This document shows, in pieces, positions 45,118 to 56,244 of a stretch of 64,000 bases of DNA. The DNA is taken from contig CM018692.1 of the NCBI GenBank assembly GCA_009363875.1, forward strand, positions 93,400,137 to 93,464,136, read 5' to 3'. Source of the stretch: Mikania micrantha (taxonomy: Eukaryota > Streptophyta > Magnoliopsida > Asterales > Asteraceae). The notes beneath the pieces were generated by a model. It was not told where the DNA came from, made no database searches, and saw nothing but the letters and a program-made list of their open reading frames with translations. Position numbers and translations under genes: made by a program. Within the stretch, counting starts at the first letter, position 1, and every line of letters starts with the position of its first letter.

Positions 45118-48100
45118 TCAACTTGGAGTGACCGTAGTAAATAAATGTGGGTACTTAAGCTTCATCTGATCTTCCCGCTCCCATGTGAATTCTGGACCCC
45201 GCTTCGATTCCCAACGTACCTTGACAATTGGAATTCTACTGCGTTTGAGCTGTTTAATCTCGCGATCCATTATCTCCACTGGTTTTTCAACAAAGTGCAT
45301 GGTATCATCGATGCGGATGTCATCGAGTGGTACCTGAAGATCCTGATCAGCTAAGCACTTTCTTAGATTGGACACGTGAAACGTCGGGTGCACATTACTA
45401 AGTTCAGGAGGAAGTTCTAACTTGTAGGCAACCTTCCCGATCCGTTCAAGGATCTTAAAAGGGCCAACATAACGTGGAGCAAGCTTCCCCTTCTTTCCGA
45501 ATCGAACAACGCCCTTCCAAGGCGACACTTTAAGTAATACCATATCTCCCACTTCAAACTCTAAAGGTTTTCTTCGTTTGTCCGCGTAACTCTTCTGTCT
45601 GCTGCGAGCAGCTAACAGATTGTCGCGGATCTGGCGGATCTTGTCAGTCGTTTCCTGAATAATCTCTGGGCCAGTAATCTGCGAATCGCCGACTTCGGTC
45701 CAACAAATAGGTGACCGACATTTCCTGCCATAAAGAGCTTCGAACGGCGCCATACCAATGCTCGCGTGATAACTGTTGTTATACGAGAACTCAACCAATG
45801 GTAGATGGCTATCCCAATTGCCACCAAAATCGATGACACAAGCTCTTAACATATCTTCCAATGTCTGAATCGTTCGCTCCGTTTGACCATCCGTTTGAGG
45901 ATGATAAGCAGTGCTAAGATCCAGTCTTGTTCCAAATGCTTCATGAAGTGATTCCCAAAATCGTGCCGTGAAACGAGCATCACGGTCCGATATTATGCTT
46001 AATGGAATACCATGTCGGCTAATGATCTCATCAATGTAGATACGCGCTAACTTCCGCACAGGGTAAGTTTCGCGTATCGGTAAGAAATGAGCCGACTTAG
46101 TCAATCTATCAACAATAACCCATATACTATCTTTACCGTTCGTGGTACGTGGAAGTTTAGTAATGAAATCCATAGAGATATTCTCCCATTTCCACATCGG
46201 TATTTCAGGTTGTATTAACAATCCAGAAGGTCGCTGGTGTTCCGCCTTGACCTTTGCACAGTTAAGGCACTTAGACACATACTCAGCAATATCCTTCTTC
46301 ATTCCAGGCCACCAGTACAAGCCCCTAAGGTCTTGATACATCTTATCAGAGCCCGGATGGATTGGGTAACGAGATTTATGAGCTTCATCCATAATAATCA
46401 TCCTGAGATCACCCCTGTTCGGTATCCACAATCGATTCAAGTAATACATTAAACCATCATCCTTAGTTTCCAACAGTATTTCAGCCCCGCAAGACATCTC
46501 ATTTTTCAAGTCATTTTGAGCCAAGGAGTGTTGTTGGGCTGTGAGAATATCATTACGGAGGTTATTGTGCACTCGGACACTATGGATCTGAACTTGACTT
46601 TTGCGACTAAGCGCATCTGCTACTACATTCGCTTTACCAGGATGGTAGCGAATTTCACAGTCATAATCGTTCAACAGTTCAACCCACCTCCGTTGTCTCA
46701 TATTGAGCTCTTTCTGATTCAGAATATGTTGCAAACTTTTATGATCAGTAAAGACTACACACTTCGTGCCATAAAGATAATGTCTCCATATCTTCAAAGC
46801 AAACACGACTGCACCAAGTTCCAAGTCGTGTGTAGTGTAGTTCTTCTCATGAATTTTCAATTGTCTTGATGCATAAGCCACGACCTTTCCCCGTTGCATG
46901 AGAACACAACCGAGACCTAGGTTGGATGCATCACAATAAACTACAAAATCATTATTTCCATCAGGCAGTGTCAAGACAGGAGCATCACAAAGTTTCTGCT
47001 TCAAAGTCTGAAATGCCTCTTCTTGCTTTGGTCCCCACTCGTATGGCCTATTCTTCTGAGTCAAAGCAGTGAGAGGGACAGCAATCCTGGAGAAATTCGA
47101 TATGAACCGCCGATAGTAACCGGCAAGTCCGAGAAACGATCGAATCTCCGTCGGTGTTTTCGGCGTACTCCAATTCTTCACAGCATCAATCTTGGCAGGA
47201 TCCACGTGAACACCGTATTCGTTGACTATGTGCCCCAAGAATTGAACTTCCTTAAGCCAAAATTCACATTTAGAGAATTTGGCATACAGCCGCTCCTCTC
47301 TTAGGATCTCCAAAACCAACTTAAGGTGTTTCTCGTGTTCTTCCTTAGTCTTTGAGTAGATTAAAATATCATCTATGAATACAATTACGAATTTATCCAA
47401 GTATGGCCTGCAAACCCGGTTCATGAGATCCATGAAAACCGCAGGTGCATTGGTAAGGCCGAAAGGCATTACCAAAAACTCATAGTGGCCATATCTGGTT
47501 CTGAAAGCAGTCTTGGGAATATCCTCATCATGTACGCGAAGCTGATGATACCCAGACCTAAGATCGATCTTTGAAAACCATGCCGAGCCTTGAAGCTGAT
47601 CGAAGAGATCATCGATGCGCGGCAGTGGATATCGATTCTTGATTGTAAGTTTGTTCAATTCGCGGTAATCGATGCACATTCGGAATGACCCGTCCTTTTT
47701 CTTGACAAATAGGACCGGTGCACCCCATGGCGAATGGCTCGGGCGAATGAATCCTTTGTCAGTCAGCTCTTGTAGCTGGCTCGCCAATTCTTGCAACTCC
47801 GAAGGCGCAAGTCTGTAGGGAGCTTTAGCGACTGGGTTCGCACCAGGTACTAAGTCGATCCGGAACTCAACTTGGCGTTCTGGTGGAAGACCCGGCAAAT
47901 CATCTGGAAAGACTTCTGGAAAATCTCGTATCACCGGAACATCTTCAATTCTCTTTTCTTTCTCTTTCTTCTCCACAATGTGTGCTAAGAAAGCTATACA
48001 TTTCTTCCTAAGGTACTTATGTGCTTTAGTGCATGACATCAGCTTAAGACCTTTGCTAGCAGTTTCTCCAAATATTCTCAAAGTTTCACCCGAAGGTAAA

Positions 48101-49677
48101 GGAATACGAATATATTTCTCATGACAAACAATCTCCGCTCTGTGGGTGGCTAACCAATCCATGCCTATGATAACATCAAAGCTACCAAGATGCATAGGTA
48201 TAAGATCAATTGGGAAAACGTGATCATTTAAGTTCACCGTACATCCAACGATAATAGTGTCAATATCAATAGTGTTTCCGTCAGCCACTTCCACGTTAAA
48301 CGGTTTATCTAAGTATGTACGTGTTCTACCAAGCAAGCATTCAAAATCATATGAAACGAAACTCCTATCGGCACCAGAATCAAATAAGACAGATGCATAA
48401 GAGTTGTTGATCAGAAATGTACCGTTGACCACATCCTGGTTGGCTTGAGCAGCTGGAGCATTCAGTTGAAAAGCCCGGCCTCTTGCCACCCTTTGATTAT
48501 TCCCGGTCAACTTTGGGCATTGATTCCTGAAGTGACCCACTTCACCACACTCATAACAGGCTCTTGCCTGTGCCTGAGGTACCTGGCGAATGGGTACAGC
48601 CAGAATAGGTTGAGCATGAGGAGCTGGCAGTGCAAGCGGTGCTTGTTGCATCCTTTGTGCTTGCAATGCGCTCCTACAAACATTAGCATAGTGCCCAAAC
48701 TTGCCACAGTTGTTGCAGACGCGACATGGCAAGTTAGGTGCGTGATGATACCTGCAAGTATTACATTGGGGAGTGTTCCCAGTGTAACTTCTTGCAGCAG
48801 AATTGTTTGATGATTGCTGCGCAGACTTCGCAGCAGGTACAGTGACCATGAAGTTCCGATTCTTTCTCTTCTTGTTGCTGCTTTTGGACGAGCTAGCAGC
48901 TTCAGACTTGCCTTCAGTTTTGACTTCTTTTGCAGTAGTCTTGGTGTCAGTCTTCTTGTGTCCCTTCCGAGTAAGTGTCCCATTCTTCACATGGTTATCA
49001 GTAAGAGTTGCAGATAGACGGATAGCAGCCTCCAGTGTTTTGGGATTACTCCCGTAGACCGTATCCTGAATCTGTACCGGCAGCCCGCCGATATATTTCT
49101 CAATCGCCCTTTCCAAGGGTGTCACCATATGAGGCACCAGTAGACTATACTCATGGAACTGAGTATTATAGATGACGTTCTCCCCGCTATCCTGCTTGAG
49201 CTCCCAGAACTCAGTCTCCAGTTTCCTCATTTCGCTTCGAGGACAGAATTCAGTGGTCATCAAGTTCTTGACCTCAGTCCACGTCAATGCGAGTGCAGCA
49301 TCCACTCCCCTAGTTCGCTTTTCCCCGTTCCACCAAGTCAGTGCTCTCTTTTGGAAAACACTAGTGGCATAGCGAACTTTCAGATTTTCGGGACATTCGC
49401 TGTTGATGAAGGTGTTCTCCATACTCTCGAACCACTGCAGCAGACCAGTGGCCGATTCAGCACCCGTGAATTTCAGGGGATTGCAGGAATTGAAGTGTTT
49501 GAATGTGCAAGTTGTCTGATTTGCACCACCTCGATTCTGGTTGATGTTTTGGTTGGCCTGAGTCAACTGATTCACCAACCCAGTGATGAGGTTAGCTAAC
49601 TCTTGCATGCCAGGGTTGGCATTTCCGTTAGCATCCTCAGCGTTCGTATCATCTCCGTTGTGACGGCGAGGCGGCAT
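45118..49677 (-). CDS. Gag-Pol polyprotein of element D
   Basis: 1519 codons, uninterrupted. Starts MPPRRHNGDDTNAED, the usual beginning of this Gag type. Gag core about 70-220; basic Ser/Lys-rich linker about 235-285; zinc knuckles within about 300-388. Protease D-S-G at 433-435; RT with FIDD at 767-770; RNase H with YCDAS, DLELGAVVFALK and FTDHKSL. Integrase has an HHCC finger, MDFITKL and the SDRD...TER pair at exactly D-35-E spacing. A C-terminal chromodomain-like segment (PIVKVRWESKRGPEFTWERE) ends at PHLFTTVTPS. Chromodomain tails steer integration to chromatin in related elements. No missing catalytic residue was seen. A candidate source of new insertions. Confidence 0.96.
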   Translation of the reverse strand: MPPRRHNGDDTNAEDANGNANPGMQELANLITGLVNQLTQANQNINQNRGGANQTTCTFKHFNSCNPLKFTGAESATGLLQWFESMENTFINSECPENLKVRYATSVFQKRALTWWNGEKRTRGVDAALALTWTEVKNLMTTEFCPRSEMRKLETEFWELKQDSGENVIYNTQFHEYSLLVPHMVTPLERAIEKYIGGLPVQIQDTVYGSNPKTLEAAIRLSATLTDNHVKNGTLTRKGHKKTDTKTTAKEVKTEGKSEAASSSKSSNKKRKNRNFMVTVPAAKSAQQSSNNSAARSYTGNTPQCNTCRYHHAPNLPCRVCNNCGKFGHYANVCRSALQAQRMQQAPLALPAPHAQPILAVPIRQVPQAQARACYECGEVGHFRNQCPKLTGNNQRVARGRAFQLNAPAAQANQDVVNGTFLINNSYASVLFDSGADRSFVSYDFECLLGRTRTYLDKPFNVEVADGNTIDIDTIIVGCTVNLNDHVFPIDLIPMHLGSFDVIIGMDWLATHRAEIVCHEKYIRIPLPSGETLRIFGETASKGLKLMSCTKAHKYLRKKCIAFLAHIVEKKEKEKRIEDVPVIRDFPEVFPDDLPGLPPERQVEFRIDLVPGANPVAKAPYRLAPSELQELASQLQELTDKGFIRPSHSPWGAPVLFVKKKDGSFRMCIDYRELNKLTIKNRYPLPRIDDLFDQLQGSAWFSKIDLRSGYHQLRVHDEDIPKTAFRTRYGHYEFLVMPFGLTNAPAVFMDLMNRVCRPYLDKFVIVFIDDILIYSKTKEEHEKHLKLVLEILREERLYAKFSKCEFWLKEVQFLGHIVNEYGVHVDPAKIDAVKNWSTPKTPTEIRSFLGLAGYYRRFISNFSRIAVPLTALTQKNRPYEWGPKQEEAFQTLKQKLCDAPVLTLPDGNNDFVVYCDASNLGLGCVLMQRGKVVAYASRQLKIHEKNYTTHDLELGAVVFALKIWRHYLYGTKCVVFTDHKSLQHILNQKELNMRQRRWVELLNDYDCEIRYHPGKANVVADALSRKSQVQIHSVRVHNNLRNDILTAQQHSLAQNDLKNEMSCGAEILLETKDDGLMYYLNRLWIPNRGDLRMIIMDEAHKSRYPIHPGSDKMYQDLRGLYWWPGMKKDIAEYVSKCLNCAKVKAEHQRPSGLLIQPEIPMWKWENISMDFITKLPRTTNGKDSIWVIVDRLTKSAHFLPIRETYPVRKLARIYIDEIISRHGIPLSIISDRDARFTARFWESLHEAFGTRLDLSTAYHPQTDGQTERTIQTLEDMLRACVIDFGGNWDSHLPLVEFSYNNSYHASIGMAPFEALYGRKCRSPICWTEVGDSQITGPEIIQETTDKIRQIRDNLLAARSRQKSYADKRRKPLEFEVGDMVLLKVSPWKGVVRFGKKGKLAPRYVGPFKILERIGKVAYKLELPPELSNVHPTFHVSNLRKCLADQDLQVPLDDIRIDDTMHFVEKPVEIMDREIKQLKRSRIPIVKVRWESKRGPEFTWEREDQMKLKYPHLFTTVTPS

Positions 49678-49930
49678 GTTTCTGAAGGAAATAGAAACAT
49701 GTTACTACCGTTTACAACGTAAGTCATACATACAATGTTTAAATGAGTTCATTAGACAATTAGGATTACATATAGGAACTATATTTATCTCCTATCTGTC
49801 ATTAAACTCAAAATGTGTGTAATTTCCTATTATTATTCTAAGTGTCCTAGTGGGTCATAACTAGTGTTAACTAACTATTTCTTAGGTCCTATACATTCCT
49901 CACTCTATACTAACACTGACAACCTCCCAA

Positions 49931-50014
49931 TGCAATGCAACAAGCTTATATATAGGGCATATGCAGAGGTAGATCGCAATCTCCCCTACACCGTCCCACC
50001 GCCGTTCCATTGCA
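49931..50014 (-). other. UGCG-hairpin module, leader copy 1
   Basis: Outer arms TGCAATGcAAC (49931-49941) and GTTcCATTGCA (50004-50014), one mismatch. The inner hairpin is AGAT-CGCA-ATCT where other copies have CAGT-CGCA-ACTG, so all four positions change with pairing kept. Confidence 0.75.
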
Positions 50015-50653
50015 CCACGATTATGCCCTTGCTAGTGTGTAGAGTGCGTCATGCAGTTCACCATAAATCTCACTTCACAAACCTTATCCTTAGTAGGATA
50101 ATTTTGAGTGAAGTGATCTCTAGTTCCCTTGGACTTTTAGGTTTGCCTAATGTCTAAGTTCACCTGACATGTAAGCTTGCCTATTTCTAAGCTCACTTAA
50201 TGTCTAAGTTCACCTGACATTAAGTTCCCCTAATTGTCTAAGTTCACTAAAATCCATATCAATCCCAATGTCAATAATCATCATTAAGGGTTCATATCAT
50301 CACAAAGTGCTCTTATTGTCACTAAGTGTTCATATCCTCCCTATAGTTTATTCTCATCAAGTGTCCATACCATCACTAAGTGTTAGTATCATCACTATGC
50401 GTTTACATTATCATCAAGTGTCTATATCATCACCCAAGTCCATATCACATCACTAATCGCTCATTATCGTTCATTAATCCTATGCACCCTACGTGTCCAA
50501 TCCGTATGTTTTTATAAGGGAATTTAGAAATGTTTATCAAATGTGATCATCCAAAGTGTCAATCCAAACCAACCTTAACCAACAGACCTTCAACATCCAT
50601 CTCACAATAATTCCTAGTAATATCCTAAGTTCCTGACACTGACAGACCCCCGA

Positions 50654-50738
50654 TATACTACAAATGGTATATGTATAGGGCATATGTAGGGGTCAGTCGC
50701 AACTGCCCCAGCCACCGTCCCACCACCTTTGTAGTATA
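50654..50738 (-). other. UGCG-hairpin module, leader copy 2
   Basis: Outer arms TATACTACAAA-t-GGT and ACCTTTGTAGTATA pair perfectly apart from one bulged T. The inner stem is GGGG-t-CAGT with ACTG-CCCC. Confidence 0.75.
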
Positions 50739-50880
50739 CCACGAGTGTGTCCTTGTCTGGTGTTTACAATATAAACAGATAATTCCTAAAGCAAATAATT
50801 CATAAACAATTTATTTCCTAAGCAAGTAATTTCCCAAACGGGTAGTTCCCACATTCTTCAATACTGACATCCACCTAATG

Positions 50881-50961
50881 TACCGTAAATGGTATATATA
50901 TAGGGCATATGTAAGGGTCAGTCGCAACTGCCCTAGCCAACGTCCCACCACCTTTACGATA
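50881..50961 (-). other. UGCG-hairpin module, leader copy 3
   Basis: Outer arms TACCGTAAA-t-GGT and ACCTTTACGATA. One pair is C-A on plus, which is G-U on the sense strand. Inner hairpin as in the LTR copy. Confidence 0.75.
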
Positions 50962-51186
50962 CACCACGTGCATGTCCTTATCGAATCATTAGGGCACACG
51001 TAAGCAAGAAATTAATAAGCAGCATATATATATCAGATGTATAACAGGAGTTCATATAACATGTAATAAACATATAAGCATGAAATCCTGAATATACTAA
51101 CTAGTGTATGAATTTATTCATACTAGGGTATCCTACGGTTATAGACTAGGTCAACCATTTCTAGTAACCTAATTCCCTATAACCCA

Positions 51187-51199
51187 GGCTCTGATACCA
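51187..51199 (-). other. Primer binding site of element D
   Basis: Sense TGGTATCAGAGCC, three bases from the 5' LTR. Confidence 0.95.
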
Positions 51200-51202
51200 A
51201 TC

Positions 51203-54200
51203 TGTAACACCCCGACCGACGGCGGAATCATCGGGATGCCACGAGGGATGTGTAGATTGTTCACAAGCTCATGGGCATCTAAATCATATCATCATATATC
51301 ATTTAATCAACCACAATAATTACACAAAAATCATGTTTATCATGAATCAAGTATGTCAAATACACAAAAGATTTAGTTAAACTAACTAAACTCTAATCGC
51401 CAGAAATTTAGTTAATTAACTAAGTCCAAGATCCTATATGATGATGATGTCCAAAATAGAAGAGATCCTCTCTTCATTCCTACTTGTCTCCATCACCTGA
51501 AACATGTAAGAAAACAAGTGTCAACTACAAAAGTAGTTGGTGAGTAATCATAAGTTTTTATTTTTAAAAACGATTTAGTAAAATGAGTTTGAAAGTTTAT
51601 ACTTAAAATGGTTTTGTAAAATGTTTTATTAAAAACGAGTATAAAACTTATGATCTTCTTGAGAAAATCCATATGAATACCTGTATGAGATAATCCAACA
51701 CACATCCATCAATTCAACAGCCAAACACATACACAATCACATAACCACATAACCAAATCAATCATAGCCAATCACAAATAATCATAATCAAATATAAGCA
51801 ATCAATCCACAACAAATCAACCAAACTCAATCAATCATATTCTCAATCAATGTTCGTGACTATACATGATTCCTTATGTATTTAACATAAGTTAGATACA
51901 TGAATCATGGAGTGGTCGCTAACCACGTGACAATACATGAAGCCAAAGCAAATAACCGAAGTCAAAGGCAATGCTTCACAGATGTGGAAACCATCCACGT
52001 GACAATACACGATATCAAAGCAATTAACCGAAGTTAAGAGCGATGATTCTCGGGATTTGTGACAATACTTGTAATCTTTGTTATTGACCTAGATCAATAA
52101 CAATGTTTACACGGATATAAGATGATAAGAGATAATCCCATAATAATGATAATTTCAAATGTGAATATCATGTTGATAAACAGGTATTAACCTTGTGTTA
52201 TCAAAATAATATTTAATTTGGTATACATGTTTCACCTCCGAGTTTTAAAACCAAAAACAGTTTAAAGAAAGGGAGGTTATGAGAACTCACCTGAAGTCCT
52301 TAGATTTCGTGTTCTCGTATTATGCGCGCTCGCGTATGTAAACTCAAAGTCAACTCAACAAATCTGTAATTAGTGTGTTTTGTATCCATAAGTGTTTACT
52401 TTAAAACACTAAAGATTTCCTTAACTTAGTTTACTTGATCCTAAGTTAAGTTGTTACCCCTAGGGTTTCATTAACAATTGCCTCAAAGTTTAACACATTT
52501 GTTACATCTTTTATCATTATCAAATGATGAGAAATCCTAAGCTCCTTGGTATTAACTCCTAAGTAGGCACGTGTTAGGATAATGATCCTATTACACATAT
52601 ATCTATTCTCACATGCATGACTTCATTCAAACCACCATCATAGCCCAATTCTTTATATTCACTTAGTTTAATAAAAGTGTATTTAAAATATCCGATTCAC
52701 ATATTAACTTTGTCTCCTCTAACCCAATATATATGTAGTTTATAGTTTTTAGAACATTTATGTATATAGAGAGAGAAAAGGTGGTGGTTTGGTATTCCCA
52801 TGCATGCGTGGACATGTATATATATATATGTACGTAATTCATGATCCTTTACATCGTTTAAACTCTTAATTAAATGAAAATAGGTCAAGTCCTCCTTGTG
52901 GGCAGCGAACCCTTGGCAAAACCCAGCCAAGGTTCGGCCCATTAGTTATGGTTCGGTCAACCTAAGCTTCGCCTAAGATAGTTCATGACCCATGCATAGT
53001 TCGGCTAACATATAAATGGTTCGTTCCAGGGAGTTGGCTAGGGTTCGTGGCCCATGTGATATCCCTAGGTTCGACAAAACCCAAATAGTTCGGCTCTAGA
53101 GGAATCCAGTCCAAGGGTTCGCTGATTCCTTCACGAGGGAAAGGGTTCGGCTACTGTTGCAGCCCAAAAGGGTTCGCCCATGGGAAGGCTCGGCTGAGCT
53201 AAGGTTCGTGAGAGCTGCTAGGGTTCGTTGCCTAAACCTTGGTTCTGCTGGTTCCCATGGTTCGCCACCCAAACGGGTTCGCAGGGTTCGGCAATCACCA
53301 AGATTCGGCCACCTCGTTTTCCCGCCCAGAGGGTTCGCTCAGCAGGAAAAAGGCTAGGCCAGGATGTTTGCAGGGTTCGGCCAGCCCCTACGCAGGTTCG
53401 TCGACCTGCACTCATCCCATTCGCATCATTTTCTAGATCTGTAGGTTACAAGGTCGTCTCTAGTCTTCCTCAGTTCAATAGTAACTCGATTTACACAACA
53501 CCAAAACCCTACATCTTGGTTTAAGTGAGTATCCATAACGGAAATAGGGTTTTCACCCAAAACCGAACATAAAATGGGTTTCTTACCTTCAAATTGCGAG
53601 CAAATGATAGGTTCCCTAGTATCTTCGTGTTCCCTTCGATCTCCCGAACGCGTAGCCACCGAAAGTTCGAAGATCCGTCAAGAATCGAGCTTGGAAAGTT
53701 AGAGAGAAGGTAGAGAATGTGTGTGTGTGTGTTTTTAGAGAGAGAGAGAAGATGGTGAGAATGAAAGAAAATGGTGGAGTCTTCCACCATTTGTAACCAT
53801 CCGTTCCCGCGTGTTCGGTCTCGTCTTTATCGCGATATTAATAAATAAAATGCTCGGTTTTCTAACGTAACATATTTAAAACAATAACTCGTTTTAAATG
53901 AATTAGTTTTATTTAATTAAAGTAAGTTTAAATAGTTTGTTTCGTAAAATAAATTCCGTTTCGTTTTCGTTAAATAATTATTTAAATAAATTAATTTATT
54001 CGAAAACATCTCAGGTTGTGATTCCTAATAAACGTTTTTAGTTTCCGTTTATTAGATTAAAATCGTTTGATAATATTTAATTATCTCGTCGAAACGCGTT
54101 ACTCGCGTACGTATTCGTAAAGATCGTCACCTTTGCGAATCCGATGCTCGTACCGTATTTCGATTTGAATTACTATTTATGAATATCGTTTCAGTATATT

Positions 54201-54812
54201 ATTCTTAATAATTATATTCGTGTGAATCGTCACCCACGCGAATACATTATTAAGTTAATATTTCTGAATCAATACTCGCGTTTAAATAATGACCGTAACC
54301 TCACATCGCGTATTTATTATTCCCATTATTTAATACATTAATATTATCATTTCCCAAACCAAATCCCACTAAACCCTAGTCACTGACACATCCATGATAG
54401 ACCGAAATATGCATATGTATAGGGCATATGTAAGGGTCAGTCGCAACTGCCCTAGCCACCGTCCCACCGCTATTTCGATAAACCATGACCATGGGTCCTT
54501 GACTACGTTTAGTAACCAGACTCAACCAAACTTCCAATTCCATCTCAATCCATTCTCAGACCAATAATCCATCATTATCAGTGATAAGTAACCGCGATAA
54601 ACCCTACGGGTCTGTTTAATTGAATTACAACTAAACTTCCCTTGGTTTACGCGTATAATAAATTATAATCATGTATACCAGTAACAGTGATAATATCAGT
54701 AATGTCAATCAATAATTTCATAATCATTCATAATAAATAAATCTCCAGTCGTAACAGTACAATCGTACGGATGTACGGACGTACGGACAACTGAAAGTAC
54801 AGTGATGTTACA
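51203..54812 (-). repeat. Element D 5' LTR (right in window)
   Basis: 3610 bp, same length as 41474-45083 and without any difference that I noticed. Contains the second copies of all LTR modules (shift of 9729 bp). Confidence 0.96.
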
Positions 54813-54817
54813 CATGT

Positions 54818-55219
54818 CATCTTCCGGTTGAGATTGAGCACAAGGCCTTTTGGGCTTTGAAAGCCTGATTTCTTCAGATTCATGAGTTGCATGAGCTACG
54901 CGACGAGGCGTATGCTCGGTCGTGGAGCTACAAAGAGCGCACGAAGGCCCTACACGATCGAAGGTTGAAGAAGGTCAAAGAGTTTAAGAAGGGCGATCGT
55001 GTGCTGGTTTATGACTCGAGACTTAGGCTCTTCCCAGGAAAGCTTAAGTCACGTTGGAGAGGCCCTTTTGTGGTTCGTGAGGTATTCTCGCATGGTGCGG
55101 TTGAGTTGGAATCTAGGGACCACACATGGAAAGTAAATGGGCACCATTTGAAGCCCTACATTGGAGGTTCGGTACTATCTGACGAGGAGGTTGTTCTCCT
55201 CGAATCCCGAGCAGGTTAG
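54818..55219 (+). pseudogene. Athila pol pseudogene, 3' part (integrase C-terminus)
   Basis: Continues the Athila frame after element D with HLPVEIEHKAFWALK, a stop near 54868, then an open stretch (54887-55219) with KGDRVLVYDSRLRLFPGKLKSRW and GPFVVREVFSHGAVEL, the integrase C-terminal fold of Athila-type elements. It ends at a normal TAG. Broken upstream, so non-functional. Confidence 0.88.
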
Positions 55220-56244
55220 GGATTTGGGCTTTGGCCTGACATGTATATATTGTACATAGTCTTAGCTAAGTGCTTTAGTTTAGTATATCGAGTCTTATGT
55301 GATTGGTAAAGCATTTATGCTTATACGACTATATCAGATTCGAGTGTGGGTATTCGTCAGTACGTTCGATACACCATTTTGGGCAGCTGATTACCCTCCC
55401 ATGCTTAGAATTCGATCACTTTATGCATCACCCGATCCTTAACTCGGTTTTCTTTGATTTTAGTTAAATTTTATTAGGTTTTCTTAGAACAATTTTACTT
55501 TTGAAAATATTAGGATTTAATTTGATTTTAATCTTATTCAATTTTAATTTTAGTAGAATTGTTAATTTTTATTAGAATCTAGTTTAGTATTAATTTTACT
55601 AGTTTGAATTTTGTTTTAATTATATTTAGTTTTAATTTCATAAGTTATACAAATTAGGATTTAATTTAGTTAAATTCCATTAGTTTAATTTTTATTATTA
55701 GGACTTCTTTCATTTAGAATTAGTTAAAAAAAAAACAAAAACAAAACCCTAGACGGTACGCCCCGTCCCAAGTATTGAACCTAGGCGATGCGCGCGGATC
55801 CTTAGCTCAGAATTCAAAACACTGGCCCTAGGCGTACCACCCAACTCCAGCGTTAGGGAAGGGGCGATGCGCGCGAATTATTGGCTCATAATTTAAAATT
55901 CATACCTAAGCGCACCTCGCAGGACCAGCGTTCGATTTAGGGCGGTGTGCGCGGGGTCTGAGATTTTGAAAAAAAAATATAACCCTCGACCGTTCACCAC
56001 CACTTGACCCACCACTTCCACGGTTCATCACCACCGAACCTCCCTCCCCCCACCACCGTATCCACCACGTTTCAACCACAACCACCGATCGCCTCCTATC
56101 TGTATCACCAACCACCACCAACGATCGCCATCCTCTACGACCGCCGCCGCTCCACTATCCACCGTCGTCTCCAGCCACAGCCATCTCCAGTCGCCGACTA
56201 CCATCGTCATCATCTTCATTCTCCACCACCGACTCCTACCACTG
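55220..56244 (+). other. Athila pol-to-env spacer, first part
   Basis: No gene. It contains AAGTGTGGGT-like polypurine sequence (GAGTGTGGGTA near 55341), an AT-rich stretch, then GC-rich repeats of GGCGGTACGCCCC/GGCGATGCGCGCG type (55750-55960), then a CCACCA-rich tract that ends at CTG/GTAACC (56242-56250), a possible splice donor. Confidence 0.5.

Larger units (their letters stand above)
49678..51186 (-). other. Long leader of element D
   Basis: About 1.5 kb between primer site and gag with no convincing gene (the longest minus frame here is 62 codons). It contains three UGCG-hairpin modules, a block of CTAAGTTCACCTGACAT-like repeats (50140-50260) and a block of degenerate ATCATCACTAAGTGTTCAT repeats (50270-50465). 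Confidence 0.75.
41474..54812 (-). mobile_element. Element D: intact, very young chromovirus
   Basis: 13,339 bp with two 3610-bp LTRs in which I found no difference by eye, a 5-bp target duplication, a tRNA-Met primer site, a polypurine tract and one open gag-pol frame of 1519 codons. It is reversed with respect to the host element C. It has unusually long LTRs and a 1.5-kb leader, both containing structured modules. The LTR identity implies very recent insertion; present activity is not shown. Confidence 0.96.
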
